DNA of 64,000 nucleotides from Clostridium sp. C8-1-8 (GTDB taxonomy: Bacteria > Bacillota > Clostridia > Clostridiales > Clostridiaceae): the NCBI RefSeq assembly GCF_009928445.1, contig NZ_JAABNO010000002.1, positions 124,001 through 188,000 of the forward strand, in the 5' to 3' direction. A program made the translations under genes and the position numbers. This document shows positions 16,548-24,881 of this stretch, piece by piece. The notes beneath the pieces are model-generated. The model saw only the letters and a list, made by a program, of their open reading frames with translations, was not told the DNA's origin and did not search any database. Every line of letters starts with the position of its first letter. Positions within the stretch are counted from its first letter, which is position 1.

Positions 16548-18602
16548 ATGAAAAACATATTAGATGTGTTTATTGATAGGGCTAAAGGGGAGAATAGTAT
16601 AACCTTTGTAATTGATGAAAATAAAGAAGAGACAATATCTTTAAAAAACATTTATTTAAAGGCCCTGAAGTTACTTTATAGTCTGCAGCAAGCTGGAGTA
16701 GAAGAAAATGACGAAATAATATTTCAAATAGAAGATAATAGAAATTATATTATATCACTATGGGCATGTATGCTAGGAGGGATTATACCAGTATATGTAA
16801 ATGTAGGTAACAATTCTGAGCAACGATTAAAGTTATTTAGAATATGGAGGCAATTAAAAAATCCACATCTAATTACAGATAACAGTGATTTGAAAAAACT
16901 TGAAGATTGCGCTATTGAGTATGGATTATGTGAATGTATGGAAGAAATTTTAAGTAATACTTACATGATGAATATAGAAAGTAGTAATAGTGGATTAGGA
17001 AAGATTAAGAAGAGGCAAGGAGAAGATATAGCACTTATACAGTTTTCTTCTGGTTCTACAGGAGATCCTAAAGGGGTATTAATTACTCATGATAATTTAG
17101 TATCTAATATAGATGCTATGATAGAGCGTACAAAAACAAGCTCTGAAGATTCATTTCTTAGCTGGATGCCATTAAACCATAATATGGGGATGATTGGATT
17201 TCATCTCTTTCCATTAAAAGCTAATTCTAAACAGGTTATAATGGAAACAAGTTTATTCCTAAAAGATCCTACTATATGGTTAGATAAGATTAACAAGCAT
17301 AAGTCTACTCATATTATTTCCCCTAATTTTGGATATAAGTATTTGTTATCAAAACTAACTACCTGCAGCAAAAAATCATGGGATTTTTCTAACGTTCGCT
17401 TGATTTTTAATGGAGGGGAACCTATATCTACTTCGCTAAGTAACGATTTTACTGAAGCACTAAAAGCATATGGGCTCAGTGCCAATAGTATGTATCCGGT
17501 ATATGGTATGTCAGAAGCGACATTGGCAATTTGCTTTCCGTCACTTGAGGAAAAGATGAGAATATTAAGTGTAGATAGAAATCATATTAATACAGGGAGT
17601 CCAGTAAGGCTTATAAATAACAAATCAGATTTTAGCAATGCTCTAGAATTTGCTAGTGTAGGATCTCCATTATCATGTTGCGCAGTACGCATAGTTGATG
17701 ATTCAAATAATATATTAGAAGAAAACTTTGTTGGTAATATACAGATTAAAGGCAAAAATGTAACTAGAGGTTATTATAATAGTCTAGAGATGACTAAAAA
17801 AGTGATAGACCAAGATGGATGGCTGAATACTGGAGATATAGGTTTCTTAAATAACGGACAAGTTATTGTTACAGGGAGAGCAAAAGATATTATTTTTATT
17901 AATGGGCGTAATTACTATCCATATGATATAGAGAGAGTTGTTGAACAAGTAGATGGTGTTGAAGATGGAAAAGTAATAGCATGTGGAGCATACAATAGTG
18001 ACAATCATAGAGAAGAAGTTATAATTTTTGTTCAGACTGAATATATTTTGTCAAACTTTGCTCCATTGGCTCTAAAGATTAAAGGATATATAGCAACTAA
18101 CATGGGAATAAATGTAGCGGATGTGATACCAGTTAGTAGTTTTCATAAGACAGGAAGTGGAAAAGTACAAAGGTACATCATGTCAGAGATATATAGCAAT
18201 GGTGAATTTAAAGAAATATCCGAACAAATAAATAAATTTAGTAGAGAATTTTTGAACAAAGAAAATATAGAAGAGGCAAGAAATGACACTGAAGGTATAA
18301 TTCTTTCTGTATGTAAAAAGATATTAGGAGTGCCTGTAATAGATGTAAATGAAAATTTAGTTGAGCTTGGGCTAGATTCTATACTTATTCCTCAAATATG
18401 TAACGAATTAGATAAGTATTTTCCTAAAAATGTATCAGTTGCTCAAATATTAGCTCATCCATCAGTGGTGCAATTATCTCAATATATTGATAATTTTGGT
18501 TCAAAAGAGACTAGAGATAAGACAATCTATAAACTTTTTGACAAGGTTAATGAAGATGATTTTGAAATAGATGAATTTCTTGATGCTTTAGATAAAAAGT
18601 GA
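16548..18602 (+). CDS. Fatty acyl-AMP ligase with C-terminal acyl carrier protein (FAAL-ACP loading protein)
   Basis: Adenylate-forming ligase of about 590 residues followed by an ACP; 684 aa from this start. Seen: the P-loop motif FSSGSTGDPKG (residues 166-176), MPLNHNMGMIGFHLFPL typical of FAALs, YGMSEATLAI, NTGDIGFL, the C-terminal GRAKDIIFINGRNYYPYDIE and the lysine motif KTGSGKVQR. The carrier serine is Ser611 in LGLDSI. It should activate a free fatty acid as acyl-AMP and load it onto its own ACP as the starter for the downstream KS. I prefer ATG 16548 (7 nt after GGAGGGG) over the in-frame ATG at 16506, which has only a weak site. The C-terminal acidic helix (NEDDFEIDEFLDALDKK) resembles a docking segment. 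The next gene begins 10 nt later. Confidence 0.93.
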   Translation: MKNILDVFIDRAKGENSITFVIDENKEETISLKNIYLKALKLLYSLQQAGVEENDEIIFQIEDNRNYIISLWACMLGGIIPVYVNVGNNSEQRLKLFRIWRQLKNPHLITDNSDLKKLEDCAIEYGLCECMEEILSNTYMMNIESSNSGLGKIKKRQGEDIALIQFSSGSTGDPKGVLITHDNLVSNIDAMIERTKTSSEDSFLSWMPLNHNMGMIGFHLFPLKANSKQVIMETSLFLKDPTIWLDKINKHKSTHIISPNFGYKYLLSKLTTCSKKSWDFSNVRLIFNGGEPISTSLSNDFTEALKAYGLSANSMYPVYGMSEATLAICFPSLEEKMRILSVDRNHINTGSPVRLINNKSDFSNALEFASVGSPLSCCAVRIVDDSNNILEENFVGNIQIKGKNVTRGYYNSLEMTKKVIDQDGWLNTGDIGFLNNGQVIVTGRAKDIIFINGRNYYPYDIERVVEQVDGVEDGKVIACGAYNSDNHREEVIIFVQTEYILSNFAPLALKIKGYIATNMGINVADVIPVSSFHKTGSGKVQRYIMSEIYSNGEFKEISEQINKFSREFLNKENIEEARNDTEGIILSVCKKILGVPVIDVNENLVELGLDSILIPQICNELDKYFPKNVSVAQILAHPSVVQLSQYIDNFGSKETRDKTIYKLFDKVNEDDFEIDEFLDALDKK

Positions 18603-18612
18603 GGAAAATAGT

Positions 18613-21600
18613 ATGAGAGATGTACTTAAATATATAGTTGAAAGTAATAAATCTGGTAGTATAGACAAAGAAACTGCAGTAAATCTAATCAAAATGTTGA
18701 GAGATATACAGCACGGTAATAGTAGAGATATAGCCATAATAGGGATGGCTGTAAACATGCCTATGGCAAAAACTATAGATGAATACTGGGATAATATAAA
18801 GGAAAACAAGGATTGTGTTTCTGAATTTCCAGAATGTCGTAAAAGAGATATAGATGAATACTTGAATTTTTTAGGTAATACAAAAAACAAACAAGGTTAT
18901 ATAAAAGGAGCTTTTTTAGAAGAGATAGATAAGTTTGACTATGATTTTTTTAAAATTTCACCTAATGAAGCTAGACTTATTGATCCGAATCAGAGATTAT
19001 TTTTAGAAACGGCTTGGAAAGCTATTGAAGATGCTGGATATACTAAAAAGAAGATTTCAGGTAGTAAAACTGGCATATATATAGGATATTCTACAGATGT
19101 TGAATATAATTACTTTAAAATGCTTTCAGAAGTTTATCCAGATATGATAGATGTCGCTGCACCTGGAAATATTACATCTCTTATTCCAGGAAGATTAGCA
19201 TATATTCTAAATTTGAAAGGTCCGAGTATGGTAATAGATACAGCATGTTCCTCTTCACTTGTGTCTATTCATCTTGCTTGTAAGGCTCTTCAAAATGGTG
19301 AATGTGATATGGCTATAGCAGGTGGTATTAAAATAAACCTATTTCCTCTTTATGACAAAGTAAAGATTGGTATGGAATCTCCAAGCTTTAAAACTAAAAC
19401 TTTTGATGACTTTGCTGATGGAACTGCCTTGGGTGAAGGTGGAGGAGTGATTTTAATTAAGCCTTTGGATAAAGCTCTTAGGGATAAGGATAATATATAT
19501 GCAGTTATAAAAGGCAGTGCCATAAATCAAGATGGAGCGGCAGCCGGTATAACAGCACCAAATGTTGAATCTCAAACTCAAGTAATAGTTGATGCTTGGA
19601 GAGATGCTAGGATACAACCTGAGACAATATCATATATTGAAATTCATGGTACTGGAACTAAACTAGGAGATTCGGTAGAAGCAGAAGGAATCAAAAATGC
19701 ATTTTGCAGGTTTACTGATAAAGAGCAATTCTGCGCGGTAAGCACATTGAAGGGTAGCGTTGGTCATTTGTATGAAGCTTCAGGAGTAGCAGCTGTTATT
19801 AAAGCGGTATTGTCTTTGAAAAATAAGAAACTGCCTCCTATGTATAAAGCTAAAACTATTAATAGTTCAATAGATTTCGATAATACTGCTATCTATATAA
19901 ATGATGAGTTACGAAAATGGAATTCAGAAGATAGTCTAAGAAGATGTGGTGTTAGCTCATTTTCTGTTAGTGGAACTAATTGTCATATGGTCCTTGAGGA
20001 AGCTCCTAAAGTTTCAGAAAATAATATATATGAAGGTACTAAGGTTATGACAATTTCAGCTGAAAGCAAAGAAGCATTAAGAAGACTAATATCAATATAT
20101 ATAGAAATATTAAAAAATGAAGAAGATACAAATTTAGGTAATATCTGCTTTACATCAAATGTAGGTAGAACACATTTTAAATATAGGGCAGCATTTTTTG
20201 CGGAAAATATTGATGAATTCATATATAAACTAAGTATATTTAATGATACTTCGAATGAATTTTTTAATAATATTGATGAAATTAAGTCAAAGATAGATAT
20301 GAAAAATGAAATAAGCAAAGATGCAAATAGAAAACTTAAAGAATATTCTCTAGGAAATAAGGATGGAGAATATATTTTAAGTTCTGTTTGTGAGCTTTAT
20401 GTAAGAGGTGCAGAAGTTGACTGGGGGATATTGTATGAAGGAAAGTCATATAAGATAGTATCAATACCAACATACCCATTTGATAAAAAGAGGGTTTGGA
20501 TAAACCTAAGTTCAACAAAAAATCATGTAAAATATAAGGAAAATGAAGGCGATGTAAATATTGGATTGCAAATTAAAAATATATGGCTGGATGTTCTTGG
20601 TTTTGAAGATATTGATGTAAATGAAGATTTTTTTAATTTAGGCGGCAATTCTATTATTGCTATCAAGATATTAAACTTAATTCAGCAAAGATTAAAGGTT
20701 AGCGTAAGTATAAATGAATTTGTAAATAATAGAAGTATCAAGGCGTTAACGAAATTTTTAGAGAGCTCTGGGAGCAAAAATGATAATAATATTATAAAAG
20801 CATTTGAGCCTATAAAGAAAATAGAGAAAGCTGAGTATTATTCTGTTTCATCAGCGCAGAAACGCATCATGATAATGAATAACATTTCGAATATAAAAAC
20901 TATATATAATATATGCACTTACTTTGAAATACATGGAATAATTGATAAAAGTAAGTTGTATGAGGCTTTTAATAAGTTGATTAAAAGACATGAAATTTTA
21001 AGAACTTATTTTGATTTTATAGACGGGGTTCCTTTTCAAAAGATTGAAGAAGAAGTGATAAGTGATATTAGCTATTATGTTGGTAAAGAGGTTGAGCTAC
21101 AGAGTATAATAGATAGTTTCATAAAGCCTTTCAATCTGAAAGATTTACCTCTATTCAGAGTTGGGATTTTATCTGTTAAAGAGGATAAACATTTTTTGAT
21201 TTTGGATATTCATCATATTATTTCTGATGGAACATCCATAGGAGTTTTAATAAGAGAGTTATTTTCATTATATAATGATGAGAAATTGCATGAACCTAAA
21301 ATACAGTACAAAGACTTCGTATACTGGCAGAACAATATACTTCTTGGCAGTAAAATAAAAAAGCAAGAAGAATACTGGCTTGAGACTTTTAAGGAACAAG
21401 TGCCAGTCCTAAACCTTCCAACTGATAGGCAAAGATCTGCTATTCAGACATACCAAGGTGACGCATTTAACTTTAAAATTGATAATATTTTAATAAATAA
21501 ACTAAAACTAATAAGTATACAAAATGAGACTACATTATATTCAACTTTGTTAACTGCATATATTTGTTTATTATGGAGATTAACAGGTCAAACAGATATA

Positions 21601-24519
21601 GTAGTTGGAACACCTGTTTCAGGCAGAATACATCAAGATATTGAGAGTGGCTTAGGGATCTTTATTAATACGTTACCTATTAGAAGTAATATTAAAGTGA
21701 AAAATAAATTTAAAGAGATTCTTAAGTCTGTCAGTGAAAATATATTTTCTGCATTAGAGAATCAAAGTTATCAATTCGAAATGTTAGTGGACAAACTTAA
21801 TATTCAACGAGATTTAAGTAGAAATCCTTTATTTGATACTATGTTTGTTTTGCAAGATAAATCTTATATGGGAAGATTTGAATCTAAAGATATTACTGTT
21901 ATACCACATGCCTTTTATAATCATACAAGTAATTACGATATCACATTCGAAGTTATTGAAGAAAATGGCGAATATAGACTTATAGTTGAATATTGCAGCG
22001 ACCTATTTAATAAATCTACTATTGAAAGATTCGGTAATTATTTTATAAATATATTAAAAATAATATCAGACAATCCCAATATAGGGCTTCAACAAATAGA
22101 AATGATAGATGATAAAGAGAGAGAAACTCTTCTATATAAGTTTAATAGCACATCTTTAAGTTATTTGATGGAAAGTACAATTAGCCAACTTTTTGAAAAC
22201 AGAGTTGAAGTTTCTCCTAAAAACAAGGCAATTGTATTTAAGGAAAAGGAATTATCTTATGAAGAAATTAATAATAAAGCAAATAGGTTAGCAGTTTTAC
22301 TAAGAAAAGATGGAATAAAGCCAAACGATATAGTGGGTATAATGGTAAGACGATCACCAGAAATGATTATAGGTATGTTGGCTGTACTAAAAGCTGGAGG
22401 AGCTTATCTACCTATAGATCCTGATTATCCTAGAGATAGAATAAACTATATATTAGAAGATAGTGGAACAAAGTTATTACTTACACAAAAAGAGCTCTTA
22501 AGTAGAGTGGATTTTACTGGTAAATGTATAGACTTGGTTAACGAAGAGGCTTATGGTTACCGAGATTACGGTAATCTTGAAGTAGTAAATAATGCAAAAG
22601 ATGTAGCTTATGTAATATACACATCAGGATCCACAGGAAAGCCTAAGGGTGTAATGATTGAACACATGGCAGTAAACAATTTTATAAAAGGAATAACAGA
22701 TATTATTGACTTTAGATCTGAAAAGACAATATTGAACTTAACTACTATATCCTTTGATATTTTTGTGCTGGAGAGTTTGTTGCCATTGATAAGTGGTGTA
22801 AAAGTTGTTATTGCAGATGAAGAGGAACAAATGGATGCAACACTTATAGATAAATTAATAGTAAAAAATAGAATTGATATGATACAGGCAACACCGTCAA
22901 GGATAAAGTTATTAATTGAAAGTGGTAGTAAGTTAAATTGTTTTAGATACTTGAAAGAAATAATGATTGGTGGAGAGGCTTTGCAGTATGAGCTGCTTAA
23001 ACAGATAAAGTCAGTATATGATGGAAAGATATTTAACATGTATGGACCAACAGAGACTACAGTTTGGTCTATGGTAAAGGAATTAACAAATACTGATAAT
23101 ATAACAATTGGAAAGCCTATAGCCAATACACAAATTTATATATTAGATGAAGAAAATAGCCTTCAACCAATAGGTGTGAGCGGAGAGCTTTGTATCGGCG
23201 GAGATGGTTTGGCAAGAGGATACTTTAATAGAACAGATTTAACTGATGAGAAATTCATAGAGAGTCCATTTGAAAAAGGAAAAAGAATTTATAAGACAGG
23301 GGATTTGGCAAAATGGCTTCCTAATGGAGAGGTAGAATTTCTAGGAAGAATGGATCAACAAGTAAAGATAAGAGGATACAGAATAGAGTTAGGAGAGATA
23401 GAGACAATACTATCTCAACATAATGGCATAAAGGAGTGTGTTGTTACTGCAAGAGATAGCAAAGAAGGTTATAAATATCTTGCAGCCTACTACATGAGCG
23501 ATGAGGAAATAAGTGTGTCAGAGTTAAGAGACCATATATCAAGAGAATTACCAAGCTATATGATACCAGCCTATTTTGTAAGATTAGAGAAAATGCCGCT
23601 AACACCTAATGGAAAGATAGATAGAAAGGTTCTTCCACAACCAAAAGACGCAGTGAAGATGTCATTAGCACAGTATAAGGAGCCAACTACCCAAGTAGAA
23701 AAGATTCTTGTATCTATATGGAAGGATATACTTACCAAAAGTCAGATTGGAATAAATGATAACTTTTTTGAATTAGGTGGGAATTCATTGCTTTTAATGA
23801 AAATGCAAATAAGGATAGATGAAATATATCCTAATAAAGTTAAAGTAGCGGATGTTTTCGCCTATCCTACTATAGCTAGCCTATCAGAGTTCATAAATAA
23901 ACATGAAGTGCTTAAAATTAAGAAACAGAAATTGAAGAGTCTTCAATTACCTAAACAGTATTTTGTAATTGATAGTGAGGAAAATGAAGATTTATTAATA
24001 AAGTTTAACACAGGACAAACTATTTTTGATGGAATTAGTAGAATTTCATATAGTAGAAATATACAAGTTGAAAAGGTATTACTTTCACTATATATATATT
24101 TATTACATGATATAAGTGGAAAAAATAAAATATCAGTAGAGGTGGCTTTAGCTAGTAAAGATGCTATATTTTCAGCAGAGGTTGATTTTTCTAATTTAAA
24201 AGAATTAGAGGATCTTATAGTAAATGTAAGCAATATATGTGAAGAAGTTGAACAAGATAACTTGTATGGGATTAATGATATAAGCTATGAAAAAAATATA
24301 AATGAAGAATTAATAGTGCCTATATTTGTGAGTGGAAAAGATATTAGTGAAGAGTTTGTTGATGTATATGATTTAGTATTTAGAGTAGATCAAGAAGATA
24401 ATGACTTATTCTTAAGCTTTGAATACAATGCAAAAGTTTTACGAAAAAGTAAAGTTGAAGATATGGCACATAGATATAGAAAATTATTGAAGACTGTAAT
24501 ATTAGAAGGAGTTAATTAG
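18613..24519 (+). CDS. Hybrid trans-AT PKS-NRPS: KS-ACP-C-A(Gly)-PCP plus C-lobe tail
   Basis: 1968 residues. Order: N-terminal docking-like helices (1-35); KS (about 38-458, Cys212 in DTACSSS, HGTGT, GHLYEASG); post-KS linker ending in IPTYPFDKKRVW, as in trans-AT KSs; ACP (Ser680 in GGNS); condensation domain (about 740-1165, HHIISDG at 867-873); adenylation domain (about 1210-1670, YTSGSTGKPKG, YGPTETT, TGDLAKW); PCP (Ser1725). A degenerate C-lobe-only condensation segment (about 1775-1968) closes the protein. There is no AT, KR or DH, so the first extension should leave a beta-keto group before amide formation. The A-domain code reads DILQMGMVWK by alignment to GrsA, close to the Gly code DILQLGLIWK. 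It probably accepts the acyl chain from the FAAL-ACP. Confidence 0.93.
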   Translation: MRDVLKYIVESNKSGSIDKETAVNLIKMLRDIQHGNSRDIAIIGMAVNMPMAKTIDEYWDNIKENKDCVSEFPECRKRDIDEYLNFLGNTKNKQGYIKGAFLEEIDKFDYDFFKISPNEARLIDPNQRLFLETAWKAIEDAGYTKKKISGSKTGIYIGYSTDVEYNYFKMLSEVYPDMIDVAAPGNITSLIPGRLAYILNLKGPSMVIDTACSSSLVSIHLACKALQNGECDMAIAGGIKINLFPLYDKVKIGMESPSFKTKTFDDFADGTALGEGGGVILIKPLDKALRDKDNIYAVIKGSAINQDGAAAGITAPNVESQTQVIVDAWRDARIQPETISYIEIHGTGTKLGDSVEAEGIKNAFCRFTDKEQFCAVSTLKGSVGHLYEASGVAAVIKAVLSLKNKKLPPMYKAKTINSSIDFDNTAIYINDELRKWNSEDSLRRCGVSSFSVSGTNCHMVLEEAPKVSENNIYEGTKVMTISAESKEALRRLISIYIEILKNEEDTNLGNICFTSNVGRTHFKYRAAFFAENIDEFIYKLSIFNDTSNEFFNNIDEIKSKIDMKNEISKDANRKLKEYSLGNKDGEYILSSVCELYVRGAEVDWGILYEGKSYKIVSIPTYPFDKKRVWINLSSTKNHVKYKENEGDVNIGLQIKNIWLDVLGFEDIDVNEDFFNLGGNSIIAIKILNLIQQRLKVSVSINEFVNNRSIKALTKFLESSGSKNDNNIIKAFEPIKKIEKAEYYSVSSAQKRIMIMNNISNIKTIYNICTYFEIHGIIDKSKLYEAFNKLIKRHEILRTYFDFIDGVPFQKIEEEVISDISYYVGKEVELQSIIDSFIKPFNLKDLPLFRVGILSVKEDKHFLILDIHHIISDGTSIGVLIRELFSLYNDEKLHEPKIQYKDFVYWQNNILLGSKIKKQEEYWLETFKEQVPVLNLPTDRQRSAIQTYQGDAFNFKIDNILINKLKLISIQNETTLYSTLLTAYICLLWRLTGQTDIVVGTPVSGRIHQDIESGLGIFINTLPIRSNIKVKNKFKEILKSVSENIFSALENQSYQFEMLVDKLNIQRDLSRNPLFDTMFVLQDKSYMGRFESKDITVIPHAFYNHTSNYDITFEVIEENGEYRLIVEYCSDLFNKSTIERFGNYFINILKIISDNPNIGLQQIEMIDDKERETLLYKFNSTSLSYLMESTISQLFENRVEVSPKNKAIVFKEKELSYEEINNKANRLAVLLRKDGIKPNDIVGIMVRRSPEMIIGMLAVLKAGGAYLPIDPDYPRDRINYILEDSGTKLLLTQKELLSRVDFTGKCIDLVNEEAYGYRDYGNLEVVNNAKDVAYVIYTSGSTGKPKGVMIEHMAVNNFIKGITDIIDFRSEKTILNLTTISFDIFVLESLLPLISGVKVVIADEEEQMDATLIDKLIVKNRIDMIQATPSRIKLLIESGSKLNCFRYLKEIMIGGEALQYELLKQIKSVYDGKIFNMYGPTETTVWSMVKELTNTDNITIGKPIANTQIYILDEENSLQPIGVSGELCIGGDGLARGYFNRTDLTDEKFIESPFEKGKRIYKTGDLAKWLPNGEVEFLGRMDQQVKIRGYRIELGEIETILSQHNGIKECVVTARDSKEGYKYLAAYYMSDEEISVSELRDHISRELPSYMIPAYFVRLEKMPLTPNGKIDRKVLPQPKDAVKMSLAQYKEPTTQVEKILVSIWKDILTKSQIGINDNFFELGGNSLLLMKMQIRIDEIYPNKVKVADVFAYPTIASLSEFINKHEVLKIKKQKLKSLQLPKQYFVIDSEENEDLLIKFNTGQTIFDGISRISYSRNIQVEKVLLSLYIYLLHDISGKNKISVEVALASKDAIFSAEVDFSNLKELEDLIVNVSNICEEVEQDNLYGINDISYEKNINEELIVPIFVSGKDISEEFVDVYDLVFRVDQEDNDLFLSFEYNAKVLRKSKVEDMAHRYRKLLKTVILEGVN
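22604..23628 (+). repeat. Near-identical adenylation-domain block, copy 1
   Basis: About 1,025 bp matching 31391-32415 at a constant offset of 8787 with no indels. The first ~530 bp differ at only a few synonymous positions, while sequence outside the block diverges quickly. It covers the A3 to A10 motifs, including all specificity residues. Confidence 0.9.
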
Positions 24520-24521
24520 GT

Positions 24522-24881
24522 ATGGGAAAAGGTAACGACAATCAATTATTGCTAATAATGAGGGCTTTAGCTATTGCAGTATGCACAAAAAATAATAATT
24601 GGAATGAAGAGCAATATAAAACAGGAGTAATAGAACCATGTAGAAAGATGAAAAAAATGATAGAAGAGTTGAAAGAATCGGGATTAAAGCCTACTACTGA
24701 GCAGACATTAGAAGTATTGAGGATGCTTAAGTCTGTATTTATTACAAAAGGAACTGCAATTGAAGAGCAAGTTGATAGGTTTAATCAAATACTTGATGAA
24801 ACTGGAACGATTCATATATTTAAAAGCTTTTTACTTGAAGTTCAACAGGAGGGAATAGTGAGTGGAAAAGAAGATAAGTAA
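24522..24881 (+). CDS. Unrecognised small protein (CTKNNNW domain, 119 aa) within the PKS operon
   Basis: I do not recognise the family. The protein is predicted mainly helical and soluble, with no membrane segment. It aligns over about 95 residues with the C-terminal extension of the trans-AT (residues about 318-420 of the 33305-34567 product). Shared positions include AIAVCTKNNNWN, GVIEP, a lysine-rich helix, and L..LKSVF.TKGT..EEQ..R.NQ...ETGT. So it is a standalone copy of a domain also used as an AT fusion. It begins 2 nt after the first PKS-NRPS stop and its 3' end overlaps the next PKS gene by 20 nt, indicating translational coupling. A role as adaptor or docking partner is inference only. 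Confidence 0.85.
   Translation: MGKGNDNQLLLIMRALAIAVCTKNNNWNEEQYKTGVIEPCRKMKKMIEELKESGLKPTTEQTLEVLRMLKSVFITKGTAIEEQVDRFNQILDETGTIHIFKSFLLEVQQEGIVSGKEDK

Noticed and set aside
20000-20520. Possible cis-AT domain between KS and ACP
   Set aside because: The ~170-residue linker lacks GHSxG and ends in the YPF..R.W motif typical of trans-AT KS linkers. The same holds in all five PKS proteins, and a discrete AT is present.
22608-23126. 172-codon minus-strand ORF, with an almost identical one at 31395-31913
   Set aside because: Both lie antisense to the conserved core of the adenylation domains. Their near identity merely reflects the duplicated A-domain DNA. No ribosome binding site or recognisable product.
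23935-24519. C-lobe tail explained as a frameshifted full condensation domain split from the next gene
   Set aside because: The downstream gene does not encode a condensation N- or C-lobe, the same truncated form occurs in the second PKS-NRPS, and the reading frame ends cleanly.
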